This document shows, one piece after another, positions 26,234 to 35,222 of a stretch of DNA of 64,000 nucleotides. Under the pieces are notes generated by a model. That model was not told the origin of the DNA and searched no databases. It saw only the letters and a list, made by a program, of their open reading frames with translations. The DNA comes from Rhodospirillaceae bacterium. Lineage in GTDB: Bacteria; Pseudomonadota; Alphaproteobacteria; UBA6615. Position 1 is the first letter of the stretch. Each line of letters starts with the position of its first letter. Location: assembly GCA_018667335.1 (NCBI GenBank), contig JABIVD010000044.1:62001-126000 (forward strand), written 5' to 3'. The position numbers were made by a program, and so were the translations under genes.

Positions 26234-26668
26234 ATGACCGAACAGCCGGATTTCGCAGCCCTCGCGCGGCAATATCTCGATCTTTGGGAAGATCAGCTCT
26301 CGGCAATGGCGGCCGATCCTGATCTGGCCGAACAGACCGCACGTTTCTTCGACACGATGACGCAACTGGGCGCAATCTCGCACCCCATGGGCGCCTCCGG
26401 ACTGGCAGCCCTCATGGCCCAGATGTCCGGCCATGCGAGCGCAACGACGGACGGATCCGATGGACCCAAAGACCAACCCACCTCCGCGGCTGGGGCCGCG
26501 TCCGCTGCCGCTGCACCTGATGACCGCGATCAACGGCTGGACGAGCTCACGCGGCGCCTTGCCGATGTTGAGGAACGACTCCATCGACTGGAATCCGGAG
26601 ATCGCGGCGCGCGCCGCGCAACTGCAAAAAAGCCTGCCGGCGGAACCACCGGCCGAAAACGAAGCTGA
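26234..26668 (+). CDS. Small PHA-locus protein, PhaE/phasin-like, coiled coil
   Basis: A 144-aa protein. Residues 1-60 contain LARQYLDLWEDQLSAMAADPD, an amphipathic helix pattern like the start of PhaE-type and phasin-like proteins. It continues with an Ala/Pro linker, a coiled-coil segment (RLDELTRRLADVEERLHRLE, about 99-118) and a Lys/Arg/Gly-rich tail. It is probably a PHA-granule or synthase-associated protein, an inference from position between phaR and the PhaC-like gene. Its last 209 bp overlap the PhaC-like gene in a different frame, and both reading frames look real in the overlap. Confidence 0.65.
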   Translation: MTEQPDFAALARQYLDLWEDQLSAMAADPDLAEQTARFFDTMTQLGAISHPMGASGLAALMAQMSGHASATTDGSDGPKDQPTSAAGAASAAAAPDDRDQRLDELTRRLADVEERLHRLESGDRGARRATAKKPAGGTTGRKRS

Positions 26669-27707
26669 CCCGTTCACCAACGCTGTCGAGACCGAAATTG
26701 CCGCACGGCTGACGGCATTCTCGGCCGGCGTGAATGCCTATCGCCACCACCCCTATCATCGCCAGCTGCCCGACCCGCCGACGTTGTGGGAGTCGGGTGC
26801 GACCCGCCTGCTCGACTACGGGCCGGCTGACGGCCGCCCGATCCTGTTCGTCCCCTCCCTGATCAACCGGGCCTACATCCTCGATCTGTCCGAACGGCGT
26901 AGCCTCATGCGCTGGCTCGCGGCCGAGACCGGGCTTCGCCCGCTGCTCGTGGATTGGGGGCTGCCCGGACCCGCGGAGCGTAATTTCACGCTTACCGACT
27001 ACATCACCGGACCACTCTCAGGCGCGCTCGATCAGGCCAACACAGCTGCGGGTGGGCCGGTGCCGGTGGTCGGCTACTGCATGGGTGGGTTGCTGTCTCT
27101 CGCCCTCGCGGCGATCCGGCCCGCCGATGTCGCAGCGTTGGCATTGCTCGCCACCCCATGGAACTTCCATGCCGAGCGCGTCGCCCAGGCCGAAGCGCTT
27201 GCCCGGACCGTCGAGGCGTCCACCCCTCTTCTGGAGGCGTATGGCGAGTTGCCGGTGGACATCATCCAGTCGATGTTCTCGGCGCTCGACCCGTTCCTGG
27301 TCACCCGCAAGTTCATCCGCTTCGCGACGGCGCAAACCGACAGCCCGGCCGCAGAGGCGTTTGTTGCGCTGGAAGATTGGCTGAATGACGGGGTCCCCCT
27401 GTCCGGGCCGGTTGCGCGCGAATGCATGGGCGGCTGGTACGGCCGCAACGCGCCTCACCTGGGGCAATGGGTGGTCGACGGCACGGCCGTCCGGCCCGAG
27501 GCGATCAATATCCCGGCGCGGGTGCTGATCCCTCAACAGGACCGAATCGTCCCGCCCGCATCGGCCCAGGCTTTGGCGGACGCGCTGCCGAACGCCGAAG
27601 CGAGCAGCACGCCGCTCGGTCATATCGGGATGGTCGCAGGCTCGCGCGCCCAGGCGCTTGTCTGGGAGCCGCTCGCCGAATGGCTGTCGGGGGTCTCCCC
27701 CCGTTAG
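26460..27707 (+). CDS. PhaC-like alpha/beta hydrolase (Cys nucleophile)
   Basis: A 415-aa protein with the PHA-synthase form of the lipase box: Cys207 in VVGYCMGGLL, a proposed Asp in IPQQDRIVPP and His in GHIGMVAG. At 415 residues it is shorter than class I PhaC (about 570-600) and lacks much of the N-terminal region, so it may be a class-III-like partner subunit, a short PHA synthase or a related acyltransferase. I chose the ATG at 26460 because the following PRLGPRPLPLHL segment matches the N-terminus I recall for this family. The next in-frame ATGs lie at 26520 and 26565, still inside the overlap. It precedes phaA and phaB. Confidence 0.8.
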   Translation: MDPKTNPPPRLGPRPLPLHLMTAINGWTSSRGALPMLRNDSIDWNPEIAARAAQLQKSLPAEPPAENEADPFTNAVETEIAARLTAFSAGVNAYRHHPYHRQLPDPPTLWESGATRLLDYGPADGRPILFVPSLINRAYILDLSERRSLMRWLAAETGLRPLLVDWGLPGPAERNFTLTDYITGPLSGALDQANTAAGGPVPVVGYCMGGLLSLALAAIRPADVAALALLATPWNFHAERVAQAEALARTVEASTPLLEAYGELPVDIIQSMFSALDPFLVTRKFIRFATAQTDSPAAEAFVALEDWLNDGVPLSGPVARECMGGWYGRNAPHLGQWVVDGTAVRPEAINIPARVLIPQQDRIVPPASAQALADALPNAEASSTPLGHIGMVAGSRAQALVWEPLAEWLSGVSPR

Positions 27708-27847
27708 TGGGTCGCCCGGTAGTTCGCTGGACTCCGACCCTTACCCGGTCTATATCCAATAAGGACTGAAAAACAGCGGATTTCGGCGGATTCGTGCAGT
27801 ACGCACACCGTCCCGGCCGATCCGTGAAATCGATCAGGAGAGATAGA

Positions 27848-29023
27848 ATGTCGGACGTCGTGATTGCCGGTGCAGCCCGGACCCCTGTCGGAGCCTTCAA
27901 CGGCGCCCTCGCCAGCCTGAGCGCTGCAGAACTGGGCACCGTCGCGATCTCAAACGCGCTCGAGCGGGCCGGAGTCCCGGCCGCAGATGTCGACGAAGTG
28001 GTCATGGGTCAGGTCCTGACAGCCGCGACCGGCATGAACCCCGCCCGCCAGGCGCTGCTCGCCGCGGGCATTCCGGACGATCGCACGGCGTATCTGATCA
28101 ACCAGGTCTGCGGCTCGGGCCTGCGTGCCGTCGCCCAGGGCTTTCAGGCGATCAAGCTCGGTGAAGCCGATGTTATCGTCGCCGGCGGCCAGGAAAGCAT
28201 GAGCCAATCGCCTCATGCGTCGCAGATGCGCAACGGCACCAAGATGGGCGACGTCAAGCTCGTCGACACGATGATCAACGACGGCCTGTGGTGTTCGCTG
28301 ATGGGCTACCACATGGGCACCACGGCCGAGAACGTCGCGGAGAAATGGCAGATCACGCGGGACGAACAGGACGCGTTTGCGGCCGGCTCCCAGCAAAAGG
28401 CAGAGGCGGCCCAGAATGACGGGCGCTTCGCCGACGAAATCGCGGCCGTGACGATCACGACACGCAAGGGCGAGACCGTCGTCGACGCGGATGAGTATCC
28501 CCGCCACGGCACCACGACCGAGACCCTCGGCAAGCTCCGCCCCGCCTTCTCCAAGGAAGGTACTGTCACGGCAGGCAACGCCTCGGGAATCAACGACGGC
28601 GGTGCGGCGACGGTCCTGATGAGTTCCGACGAAGCTGCCAAGCGCGGCATCACCCCGCTGGCGCGGATCGCCTCCTGGGCGACCGCCGGCGTCGACCCGG
28701 CCGTGATGGGCTCGGGCCCGATCCCGGCCAGCCGCAAAGCGCTGGAACGCGCGGGCTGGAGCGTCGGCGATGTCGAACTGGTCGAGGCCAACGAGGCCTT
28801 CGCCGCCCAGGCGATCGCGGTCAACCGCGACATGGGCTGGGACCCGGAGATCGTCAACGTCAATGGCGGCGCCATCGCGATCGGACATCCGATCGGTGCC
28901 TCGGGTGCCCGGGTGCTGGTGACGCTGCTGCACGAAATGCAGAAACGCGATGCCAAGAAGGGCCTCACGACCCTGTGCATCGGCGGCGGCATGGGCATCG
29001 CGCTCTGCGTCGAGCGGGACTAG
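27848..29023 (+). CDS. phaA: Acetyl-CoA acetyltransferase (PHB-type thiolase)
   Basis: A 391-aa thiolase. The acyl-enzyme Cys88 is in INQVCGSGL, the His is in NVNGGAIAIGHPIGASGAR, and the C-terminal Cys is in LCIGGGMGIALCVE, the three thiolase signatures. It condenses two acetyl-CoA to acetoacetyl-CoA, the first PHB step. The start is the ATG at 27848 with AGGAGAGATAG upstream. The frame's 18 upstream codons are not family-like. It is followed 94 bp later by phaB. A GTGC-N5-GCAC palindrome at 27794-27806 in its leader is a weak operator candidate. Confidence 0.95.
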   Translation: MSDVVIAGAARTPVGAFNGALASLSAAELGTVAISNALERAGVPAADVDEVVMGQVLTAATGMNPARQALLAAGIPDDRTAYLINQVCGSGLRAVAQGFQAIKLGEADVIVAGGQESMSQSPHASQMRNGTKMGDVKLVDTMINDGLWCSLMGYHMGTTAENVAEKWQITRDEQDAFAAGSQQKAEAAQNDGRFADEIAAVTITTRKGETVVDADEYPRHGTTTETLGKLRPAFSKEGTVTAGNASGINDGGAATVLMSSDEAAKRGITPLARIASWATAGVDPAVMGSGPIPASRKALERAGWSVGDVELVEANEAFAAQAIAVNRDMGWDPEIVNVNGGAIAIGHPIGASGARVLVTLLHEMQKRDAKKGLTTLCIGGGMGIALCVERD

Positions 29024-29117
29024 CCAGACAAGCATAACGGGGAACGCATCATTCATCGCGGGTAACACAGAAGCGCCGGTCTGAGGCGTCACCTATCCGC
29101 ATTACCGGGAGAGTAAA

Positions 29118-29840
29118 ATGGGCCGAGTAGCACTGGTTACCGGCGGCACCCGAGGAATCGGTGCCGCGATCGCGATCGCATTGAAGAATGCTGGCCGTGA
29201 CGTCGTCGTCAATTACGCGGGCAACGATCATGCGGCGCGCGAGTTCGAGGAATCGACCAGCATCAAGGTGATGAAGTTCGATGTCTCCGACCATGAGGCG
29301 GTCGCCGCTGCCACCGCACAGATCGAGACAGATCTCGGGCCGATCGAAATCCTGGTCAACAACGCCGGCATCACGCGTGACAGCACGATGCATCGCATGA
29401 CCTACGAGCAGTGGAAGGAAGTGATCGACACCAACCTGTCGGGCGTCTTCAACTGTTCACGCGCGGTCATCGAGGGCATGCGCGAGCGCAGCTTCGGCCG
29501 GATCGTCAACATCGGCTCGATCAACGGCCAGGCCGGCCAGTATGGCCAGGTCAACTACGCCGCAACCAAATCGGGCATCCATGGCTTCACCAAGGCTCTG
29601 GCCCAGGAAGGCGCGGGCAAGAACATCACGGTCAACGCCATCGCACCGGGCTATGTGGACACCGACATGGTGCGCGCCGTGCCGCCGGAGGTGCTTGAGA
29701 AGATCATCGCCGGCATCCCCGTCGGGCGGCTGGGCAAGGCCGACGATATCGCGCGCGGCGTGATTTTCCTGACTGCAGACAATGCGGACTTCGTCACCGG
29801 GTCGACCCTGTCGATCAATGGTGGCCAGCACATGTACTAG
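29118..29840 (+). CDS. phaB: Acetoacetyl-CoA reductase
   Basis: A 240-aa short-chain dehydrogenase with GGTRGIG (9-15) for NADPH binding, VNNAGITRD, and the catalytic Ser134, Tyr147 and Lys151 in IGSINGQAGQYGQVNYAATK. The GQYGQ-NYAATK arrangement is typical of PhaB. It reduces acetoacetyl-CoA to (R)-3-hydroxybutyryl-CoA for PHB. A GGGAG ribosome site precedes the ATG. Only the short PhaC-like protein is present as a polymerase candidate in this window. Confidence 0.94.
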   Translation: MGRVALVTGGTRGIGAAIAIALKNAGRDVVVNYAGNDHAAREFEESTSIKVMKFDVSDHEAVAAATAQIETDLGPIEILVNNAGITRDSTMHRMTYEQWKEVIDTNLSGVFNCSRAVIEGMRERSFGRIVNIGSINGQAGQYGQVNYAATKSGIHGFTKALAQEGAGKNITVNAIAPGYVDTDMVRAVPPEVLEKIIAGIPVGRLGKADDIARGVIFLTADNADFVTGSTLSINGGQHMY

Positions 29841-29867
29841 GCGGCCGCGCACGAACGGCACCCGAAG

Positions 29868-30608
29868 ATGCTCGAACTTCTGACCGATCCGGCCGCCTGG
29901 GCCAGCTTGCTGACCCTGACCCTGCTCGAGGTTGTGCTCGGCGTCGACAATGTGATTTTCCTGTCGATCGTCACGTCGCGCCTGCCGGCCGCACAACAGC
30001 CCCGCGCGCGGCGGATCGGGCTGATCCTGGCGCTCGGTGGCCGGGTGGTGCTGCTGCTCGCGCTCGGCTGGCTGATCGGGCTCACCGCTCCGCTGCTCTC
30101 GTTTCTGGGGGTCGAGCTTTCCTGGCGTGATCTGATCCTCGCGGTCGGCGGGCTGTTCCTGATCTACAAGGCCACGACCGAGATCCACGTGATGCTCGAG
30201 GGAGAGAACGCCGGAGGCCATGGCGGCAAGCCCGGCTCGGCGGTGTTCGCCGCCGTGCTGGTGCAGATCTTCCTGCTCGATCTGGTCTTCTCGCTGGACT
30301 CGGTCCTGACCGCCATCGGCATGGCCGACGAGATCATCATCATGGTCGCGGCCGTGACCATCGCGATCGGCGTGATGATCGTCGCCGCCGAACCCCTCAG
30401 CGCATTTGTGCAGCGGCACCCGACCGTGAAGATGCTGGCGCTGTCGTTCCTGCTGCTGATCGGCGTGGCGCTGATTGCCGACGGGTTCGAGTTCCACATC
30501 CCGCGCGGATACCTCTACTTCGGCGTCGCGTTCGCCACCGCCATAGAGATTCTCAACCTGATTGCCCGCAAGCGCCGCACCGATCCAAGCGCGGACACGG
30601 CAGGATGA
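29868..30608 (+). CDS. TerC family integral membrane protein
   Basis: A 246-aa protein with about seven membrane segments. The N-terminal LLEVVLGVDNVIFLSIV and the later LVFSLDSVLTAIGMAD each carry the conserved acidic residue of the TerC/Alx family, which transports or senses manganese in studied members and was first linked to tellurite resistance. It overlaps the following Nudix gene by 4 bp (ATGA) and starts 27 bp after phaB, so read-through from the PHA operon is possible. Confidence 0.88.
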   Translation: MLELLTDPAAWASLLTLTLLEVVLGVDNVIFLSIVTSRLPAAQQPRARRIGLILALGGRVVLLLALGWLIGLTAPLLSFLGVELSWRDLILAVGGLFLIYKATTEIHVMLEGENAGGHGGKPGSAVFAAVLVQIFLLDLVFSLDSVLTAIGMADEIIIMVAAVTIAIGVMIVAAEPLSAFVQRHPTVKMLALSFLLLIGVALIADGFEFHIPRGYLYFGVAFATAIEILNLIARKRRTDPSADTAG

Positions 30609-31153
30609 GCCGCGAATATCCCAAACGGCCCATCGCGGGGGTCGGGGTCGTTGTGCTGCGGGACGATCAGGTCCTGATGATCCGCCGCGGGCGTGAACCG
30701 CGCATCGGTCAGTGGAGCATCCCCGGCGGCAAACAGGAACTCGGCGAGACCTGGCAGGAAACTGCGGTGCGCGAAATCCGCGAGGAGACCGGCGTCGAGA
30801 TCGACGTGATCGGCATCGTCGATGTGGTCGATGCGATCGTGCGCGATGGCGACCCGCCGCGCCCGGGCACGGCCGAGGACGGCACCGAAGGGGTTGGCAT
30901 GGCGGCGGCGAATGACGACGGGGACGCGACCGTCGTCCCACTGCATGACACACCGCGGGTGCGATACCACTACACCCTCGTCGATTGCGCCGCGATCTGG
31001 ACCGGCGGCGAGCCGGTGGCCGGCGGCGATGCCGCCCACGCCGAATGGTGGCCCCTCGACCGGATCGATGAACTATCTCTCTGGTCCGAGACGGTCCGTA
31101 TCATCACCGAGGCCGCGGCCCTCGCCGCAGCCGGACGACGCGGGCCCCGTTGA
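30605..31153 (+). CDS. Nudix hydrolase (MutT/ADP-ribose pyrophosphatase type)
   Basis: A 182-aa protein with an exact Nudix box at 42-64: G-x5-E-x7-REIREETGV. It hydrolyses a nucleoside diphosphate linked to another group, using Mg2+ bound by the box glutamates. The sequence alone does not tell which substrate. An insert of about 30 residues (residues 82-112, Asp/Gly-rich) after the box is longer than in minimal MutT. It is translationally coupled to terC upstream and to the DMT transporter downstream (TTGA overlap). Confidence 0.88.
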   Translation: MSREYPKRPIAGVGVVVLRDDQVLMIRRGREPRIGQWSIPGGKQELGETWQETAVREIREETGVEIDVIGIVDVVDAIVRDGDPPRPGTAEDGTEGVGMAAANDDGDATVVPLHDTPRVRYHYTLVDCAAIWTGGEPVAGGDAAHAEWWPLDRIDELSLWSETVRIITEAAALAAAGRRGPR

Positions 31154-32070
31154 ACGCAACACCCCCGACACATGCAAACACACGCGCCACCTTGATCGGC
31201 CTGTCGGCGGTGCTGATCTGGTCCACGCTCGCGCTATTTGGCGCGCTGGCCGGACCGGTCCCACCCCTGCAACTCGTCGCGATGGCCTTCACGATCGTCT
31301 TCGCCCTGACCCTGACCGTCTGGCTGCTGCGGGGCGATAACCCATTGGTCCATTTGCGCCAGCCCGCATCCGTCTGGGCTCTCGGGATCGCCGGCCTGTT
31401 CGGCTATCACCTGCTGTATTTCGTCGGTATCCAGAATGCGCCCCCGGCGGATGCAAACCTGATCAACTATCTCTGGCCGATGTTGATCGTGCTGTTCTCT
31501 GCCTTGTTGCCGTCCAACACCGGGATCGGACGCCTGCGCTGGTATCACCTCGTCGGCGCGGCGCTCGGCCTGGCCGGCACCGCGCTGATCGTCATGGGCA
31601 ACGGCCTCTGGGACGGGAGCCTGCGTATCCGCGCCGACTATACCGGCGGCTATCTGGCGGCGGCCGGCGCCGCGCTCGCCTGGTCGGGATACTCGGTGTT
31701 GTCACGCAGGTTCGCGCATATCTCGACCGACGCCGTCGGTGCCTTCTGCGGCGGCACGGCGCTGCTGGCCTGGATCGCCCATCTTGCACTCGAGACGACC
31801 GTCTGGCCCAGCGGGGTCCTCGCCTGGCTCGCGGTGTTCGGCCTCGGCCTCGGGCCCGTGGGCGCGGCCTTCTTCGTCTGGGACCACGGTGTCAAACATG
31901 GCGACCTGCGGGTGCTCGGTGCCGCCGCCTACGCAGCCCCCCTGCTGTCGACGGCGCTTCTGGTCGCCGCCGGGTTGGCGGAGGGGACCTGGACGCTGGC
32001 CCTGGCCTGCGCGCTCATCGTCGCGGGCGGGCTTCTCGCCGCCCGCGAGATGCTCACACGCGCCAGCTAG
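31150..32070 (+). CDS. EamA/DMT-family transporter
   Basis: A 306-aa protein of ten hydrophobic segments in two EamA repeats. The start is TTG at 31150, overlapping the Nudix stop by TTGA. TM1 is LIGLSAVLIWSTLALFG and the second repeat begins near GGYLAAAGAALAWSGYSVLS, a typical EamA signature. It is an inner-membrane drug/metabolite exporter-type protein of unknown substrate. It ends 7 bp before the convergent ferredoxin-like gene. Confidence 0.8.
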   Translation: MNATPPTHANTRATLIGLSAVLIWSTLALFGALAGPVPPLQLVAMAFTIVFALTLTVWLLRGDNPLVHLRQPASVWALGIAGLFGYHLLYFVGIQNAPPADANLINYLWPMLIVLFSALLPSNTGIGRLRWYHLVGAALGLAGTALIVMGNGLWDGSLRIRADYTGGYLAAAGAALAWSGYSVLSRRFAHISTDAVGAFCGGTALLAWIAHLALETTVWPSGVLAWLAVFGLGLGPVGAAFFVWDHGVKHGDLRVLGAAAYAAPLLSTALLVAAGLAEGTWTLALACALIVAGGLLAAREMLTRAS

Positions 32071-32077
32071 TCGCCCG

Positions 32078-32752
32078 CTAGTTGCCGTCCTGCGCGCCCG
32101 TGAAAGCGCGCATGTGGAACCCGGCCTGATCCGGCGTGTAGACATACGCGCGCCCGATCGGGCACGCCCGCCGCGCCTGGCACCCCTGCCCCATGCAATC
32201 GCCGCTATCGGGGCCCATGATATGCCCGACGCACGCCGGGACATCGTATGTGGCGCTGGCGAATGCGCCGACAGGACAGGCCGACAGGCAGGGCCTGTCC
32301 GCACAGCTGTCGCAGGGTGACGGGTGCGTGTCCGCTTGTGCTAGCTCTAGTTTCTCTGGGAACGCCAATGCTCCGCGATAGGCATGCCACAGCCCGAACT
32401 CCGGATGGATCAGCACACCGAGCGGCGACGGATCGACAGGTTCGGCCCGCTGCGCCCAGCGCTGGAACGGCAGATGGGGTGGCCCGCCGAACGGGAACAG
32501 AGCCGTGGCGCCAATATCCGCCGCAACCGCGTCCAGAACGTCCGTTATCCAGGCATCGAGGGGGTTGGCGCCGTCGGCATAGGCGTCACGCACGCCATCG
32601 AACGCGGCCCACATGTCCGGCCCGGCATTGCCGACCATGACCAGCGTCGCAGGGTCACCCGGAACACGATCCGCAGGCATGGGGTGGAACCCGCCGCGGG
32701 CAATCAGCCCGTGTGCGGCAAGTGCTGAATGAATTGCAGGGCTATCCGGCAC
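32078..32752 (-). CDS. 4Fe-4S dicluster ferredoxin-like protein
   Basis: A 224-aa protein. An N-terminal domain (about 1-150, ending near PEKLELAQ) of the kind seen before ferredoxin modules in QueG-like proteins precedes an Fe-S module with CDSCADRPCLSACPVGAF and, further on, CMGQGCQARRACPIG, which gives eight cysteines in two CxxCxxxC-like sets. It lacks QueG's cobalamin region, so it is not epoxyqueuosine reductase. It lies 11 bp downstream of asd on the same strand. Confidence 0.65.
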   Translation of the reverse strand: MPDSPAIHSALAAHGLIARGGFHPMPADRVPGDPATLVMVGNAGPDMWAAFDGVRDAYADGANPLDAWITDVLDAVAADIGATALFPFGGPPHLPFQRWAQRAEPVDPSPLGVLIHPEFGLWHAYRGALAFPEKLELAQADTHPSPCDSCADRPCLSACPVGAFASATYDVPACVGHIMGPDSGDCMGQGCQARRACPIGRAYVYTPDQAGFHMRAFTGAQDGN

Positions 32753-32763
32753 GACAAGAGCAA

Positions 32764-33798
32764 CTATTCCGCCGCGATGGCCTTTTTCAGATAGTCCCGG
32801 TCGAGAAGCTCGGCTATCTGAACCGAGTTCAGGGCCGCGCCCTTGCGCAGATTGTCCGAGACAACCCAGATGTTCAGCCCGTTCTCGATCGTCGGATCCT
32901 CGCGGATGCGGCTCACATAGACCGCGTCCTCGCCGGCCGCCTCCTTGGGCGTGACATAGCCTTCGTCGGCGCGGTGATCGACCAGCACCACCCCCGGTGC
33001 ATCGCGCAGGGCCGCGCGCGCGGCCTTGGCCGACACATCACGGGAAAACTGGATGTTGATTGACTCGGCATGGCTGACGAACACGGGCACCCGCACGCAG
33101 GTGGCCGTGACCTTGATTTTCGGGTCGAGGATCTTCTTGGTCTCGACCGTCATCTTCCACTCTTCCTTGGTCGATCCGTCATCCATGAACGTATCGATAT
33201 GGGGAATGACGTTGAAGGCGATCGGCTTGGTGAACTGCTTCGCCTCGACCGGGTCGTTCACATAGACCGCGCGGGTCTGATTGAAGAGCTCGTCCATCGC
33301 ATCCTTGCCGGCGCCCGACACCGACTGATAGGTCGACACGACCACCCGCTCGATGCCGAAGGCTTCGTGCAGGGGCTTGAGTGCGACCACCATCTGGATC
33401 GTCGAGCAATTCGGGTTGGCGATGATATTGCGCTTGGTATAGCCGGCCGCCGCCTCGGGATTGACCTCGGGCACGATCAGCGGCACGTCGGGGTCCATGC
33501 GGAACTGGGACGTGTTGTCGATGACGATGCAGCCCGCAGCCGCAGCCTTGGGCGCGTATTTCGCAGACACCTTGGAGCCCGGCGAAAACAGGCCGATATC
33601 GGTTCCCGCAAAGTCATACTCGGCCAGATTCTGGACGATCAGGGTCTGGTCTTCGCCAAACGAAACCTCGCGCCCGACCGAGCGTTCGCTCGCCAGTGCA
33701 ACCACCTCATCCACCGGGAACTCGCGCTCCGCCAGCGTTTGCAGAATTTCGCGGCCGACATTTCCCGTCGCACCGACCACCGCAACCTTGTAACCCAT
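32764..33798 (-). CDS. asd: Aspartate-semialdehyde dehydrogenase
   Basis: A 344-aa enzyme. N-terminal VAVVGATGNVGREIL binds NADP, the catalytic Cys131 lies in ANPNCSTIQM, and the active-site His/Arg region lies near SVSGAGKDAMDEL. It makes aspartate semialdehyde for lysine/DAP, threonine and methionine. Its place two genes past leuB matches the alphaproteobacterial leuCDB-asd neighbourhood. The start is the ATG at 33798 (MGYKVAVVG). The longer frame overlaps the divergent gene and is not family-like. Confidence 0.95.
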   Translation of the reverse strand: MGYKVAVVGATGNVGREILQTLAEREFPVDEVVALASERSVGREVSFGEDQTLIVQNLAEYDFAGTDIGLFSPGSKVSAKYAPKAAAAGCIVIDNTSQFRMDPDVPLIVPEVNPEAAAGYTKRNIIANPNCSTIQMVVALKPLHEAFGIERVVVSTYQSVSGAGKDAMDELFNQTRAVYVNDPVEAKQFTKPIAFNVIPHIDTFMDDGSTKEEWKMTVETKKILDPKIKVTATCVRVPVFVSHAESINIQFSRDVSAKAARAALRDAPGVVLVDHRADEGYVTPKEAAGEDAVYVSRIREDPTIENGLNIWVVSDNLRKGAALNSVQIAELLDRDYLKKAIAAE

Positions 33799-33924
33799 GG
33801 GTCCAATCCTCTGATCCCCGGCCACGGCGGCCGGGTGCGGGCGATGACATAAGCCCGAACCGCCGGTTTTGCAAGGTTTGAGCGCCGATTGCATCGCCGG
33901 TCACCGGCCTGCGATAGTCCTTCC

Positions 33925-34365
33925 ATGCGCAGAATTGTATTGGCCCTGACCACATTTGCGGCAGTCCTCGCGGCCGCGACAGCGACCCTCGAAGCGCAAT
34001 CAGGCAACACGATCACCGGATTCCCGGCGGCCGAAGATGGGGCCAGCCTGTCATTTCCGGTGGGCGAGGCACGGCTCAAAGTGCGTTTCGCGGGTGTCAC
34101 CGCACCCGCACCCACCGCTTATCCCTATGGTGCCTGGGCGCATCTGGCTCTGGGCGATGCGATCGCGGGCAAGGAGGTGACCTGTCGGCTGTCGGCGGAT
34201 CGCCGGGATGCCGTCTGCACGACTCCCGGACTGGGAGACCTGGCCCGCTGGGCCGTGATCAACGGCTTCGCCGTACCCGAGCCCGGTGCCGCAGGCGATC
34301 CCTATGCGAAAGCCGCCCGTGATGCGCGCGCGGCAAGACGCGGCATCTGGGGTGGCACGCAATAG
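33925..34365 (+). CDS. Thermonuclease (staphylococcal-nuclease) family-like protein, exported
   Basis: A 146-aa protein with a leader (about residues 1-25, ending LEAQ), then a small OB-fold with RFAGVTAPAP and a C-terminal AKAARDARAARRGIWGG, the ending of many SNase-like proteins. The catalytic Arg/Glu/Arg set cannot be assigned confidently, so nuclease activity is uncertain. The start is the ATG at 33925. It converges with the methyltransferase gene (6-bp gap) and diverges from asd. Confidence 0.6.
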   Translation: MRRIVLALTTFAAVLAAATATLEAQSGNTITGFPAAEDGASLSFPVGEARLKVRFAGVTAPAPTAYPYGAWAHLALGDAIAGKEVTCRLSADRRDAVCTTPGLGDLARWAVINGFAVPEPGAAGDPYAKAARDARAARRGIWGGTQ

Positions 34366-34371
34366 CGCTGT

Positions 34372-35175
34372 CTAGGTCTTCCGCGCGACCATGCTCACAT
34401 AGTTCATGTAGCCATAGAACGTGCCGCCATCGATCCGCCGGTGCGCCTCCGCCCCGAGCGCATCAGCTGCGGCCTGGTCGATCTTACCCGCTGCGACCAG
34501 GTAATAGGCGCCGCGCAAGGTCCAACCCAGGGTCAACACGGGCGCGTCCGTATCCAGATGCCCGTGACTACGCGTCGCGGCCGGATCGAACCCGATCTCG
34601 CGCAACATGCCGGGCAACCGGCGCACCAGCCAGCGGTCGTGGACATTGTCGTCGACGAAGGCATCGATGCAGGCCTGCAAAGGGTCGTCATCGCCCGTTG
34701 CCACCGACATGGTCGTGAAGTCACCGTCATAGATCGCCACCGACCCACCGGCCTTTAAAACCCGGTGTACCTCTGACAAAACACCTTCCGGCCCGGGCAC
34801 ATGGGTCAGCAGCGTGTGCAGCACGACGACATCGAAGCTGGCATCATCAAACGGCAGGTCGCGCGCGTCCGCCTGTTCAAATGAAACATTCCGCAGGTCC
34901 ACCGCCAGCTCGCGCCCACGCTCAAGGAAAGGTTCCAGTTGATCCACGCCGACCACTTCGCCCACGCCGGGAATCGCGGCGATGGTTCGTGATTGCGGGC
35001 CGGTGCCACAGCCGATGTCGAGCACCCGCGCGCCGTTGGGGAAGTCCACATCACCGAGATAGGACTGGAGTGCGGTCGCCTGCTGCGGGGTCGCCGCCCG
35101 ACGCTCCAGGCTTTCCTTCATCCCGTCCAGAATTTCGTCCGGGATCGCATCCGGGTCCACATAAATATCGGGCAT
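34372..35175 (-). CDS. SAM-dependent methyltransferase (class I)
   Basis: A 267-aa enzyme with a Rossmann fold: motif I ARVLDIGCGTGPQSRTIA, motif II VVGVDQLEPFL, motif III ARDLPFDDASFDVVVLHTLLTHV and post-III VHRVLKAGG. The acceptor cannot be told. UbiE-like proteins and many small-molecule methyltransferases share this profile. The start at 35175 has GGCGAGGAG upstream. It diverges from the Mpo1-like gene with 47 bp between starts. Confidence 0.82.
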   Translation of the reverse strand: MPDIYVDPDAIPDEILDGMKESLERRAATPQQATALQSYLGDVDFPNGARVLDIGCGTGPQSRTIAAIPGVGEVVGVDQLEPFLERGRELAVDLRNVSFEQADARDLPFDDASFDVVVLHTLLTHVPGPEGVLSEVHRVLKAGGSVAIYDGDFTTMSVATGDDDPLQACIDAFVDDNVHDRWLVRRLPGMLREIGFDPAATRSHGHLDTDAPVLTLGWTLRGAYYLVAAGKIDQAAADALGAEAHRRIDGGTFYGYMNYVSMVARKT

Positions 35176-35222
35176 GTCAGTCTCCTCGCCTTGCCGGCTT
35201 TCTATGTGCCAGAATTCGCACC

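Noticed and set aside
32078-32752. Epoxyqueuosine reductase QueG
   Set aside because: The ferredoxin-type cysteines are similar, but the protein is too short and lacks the cobalamin-binding region.
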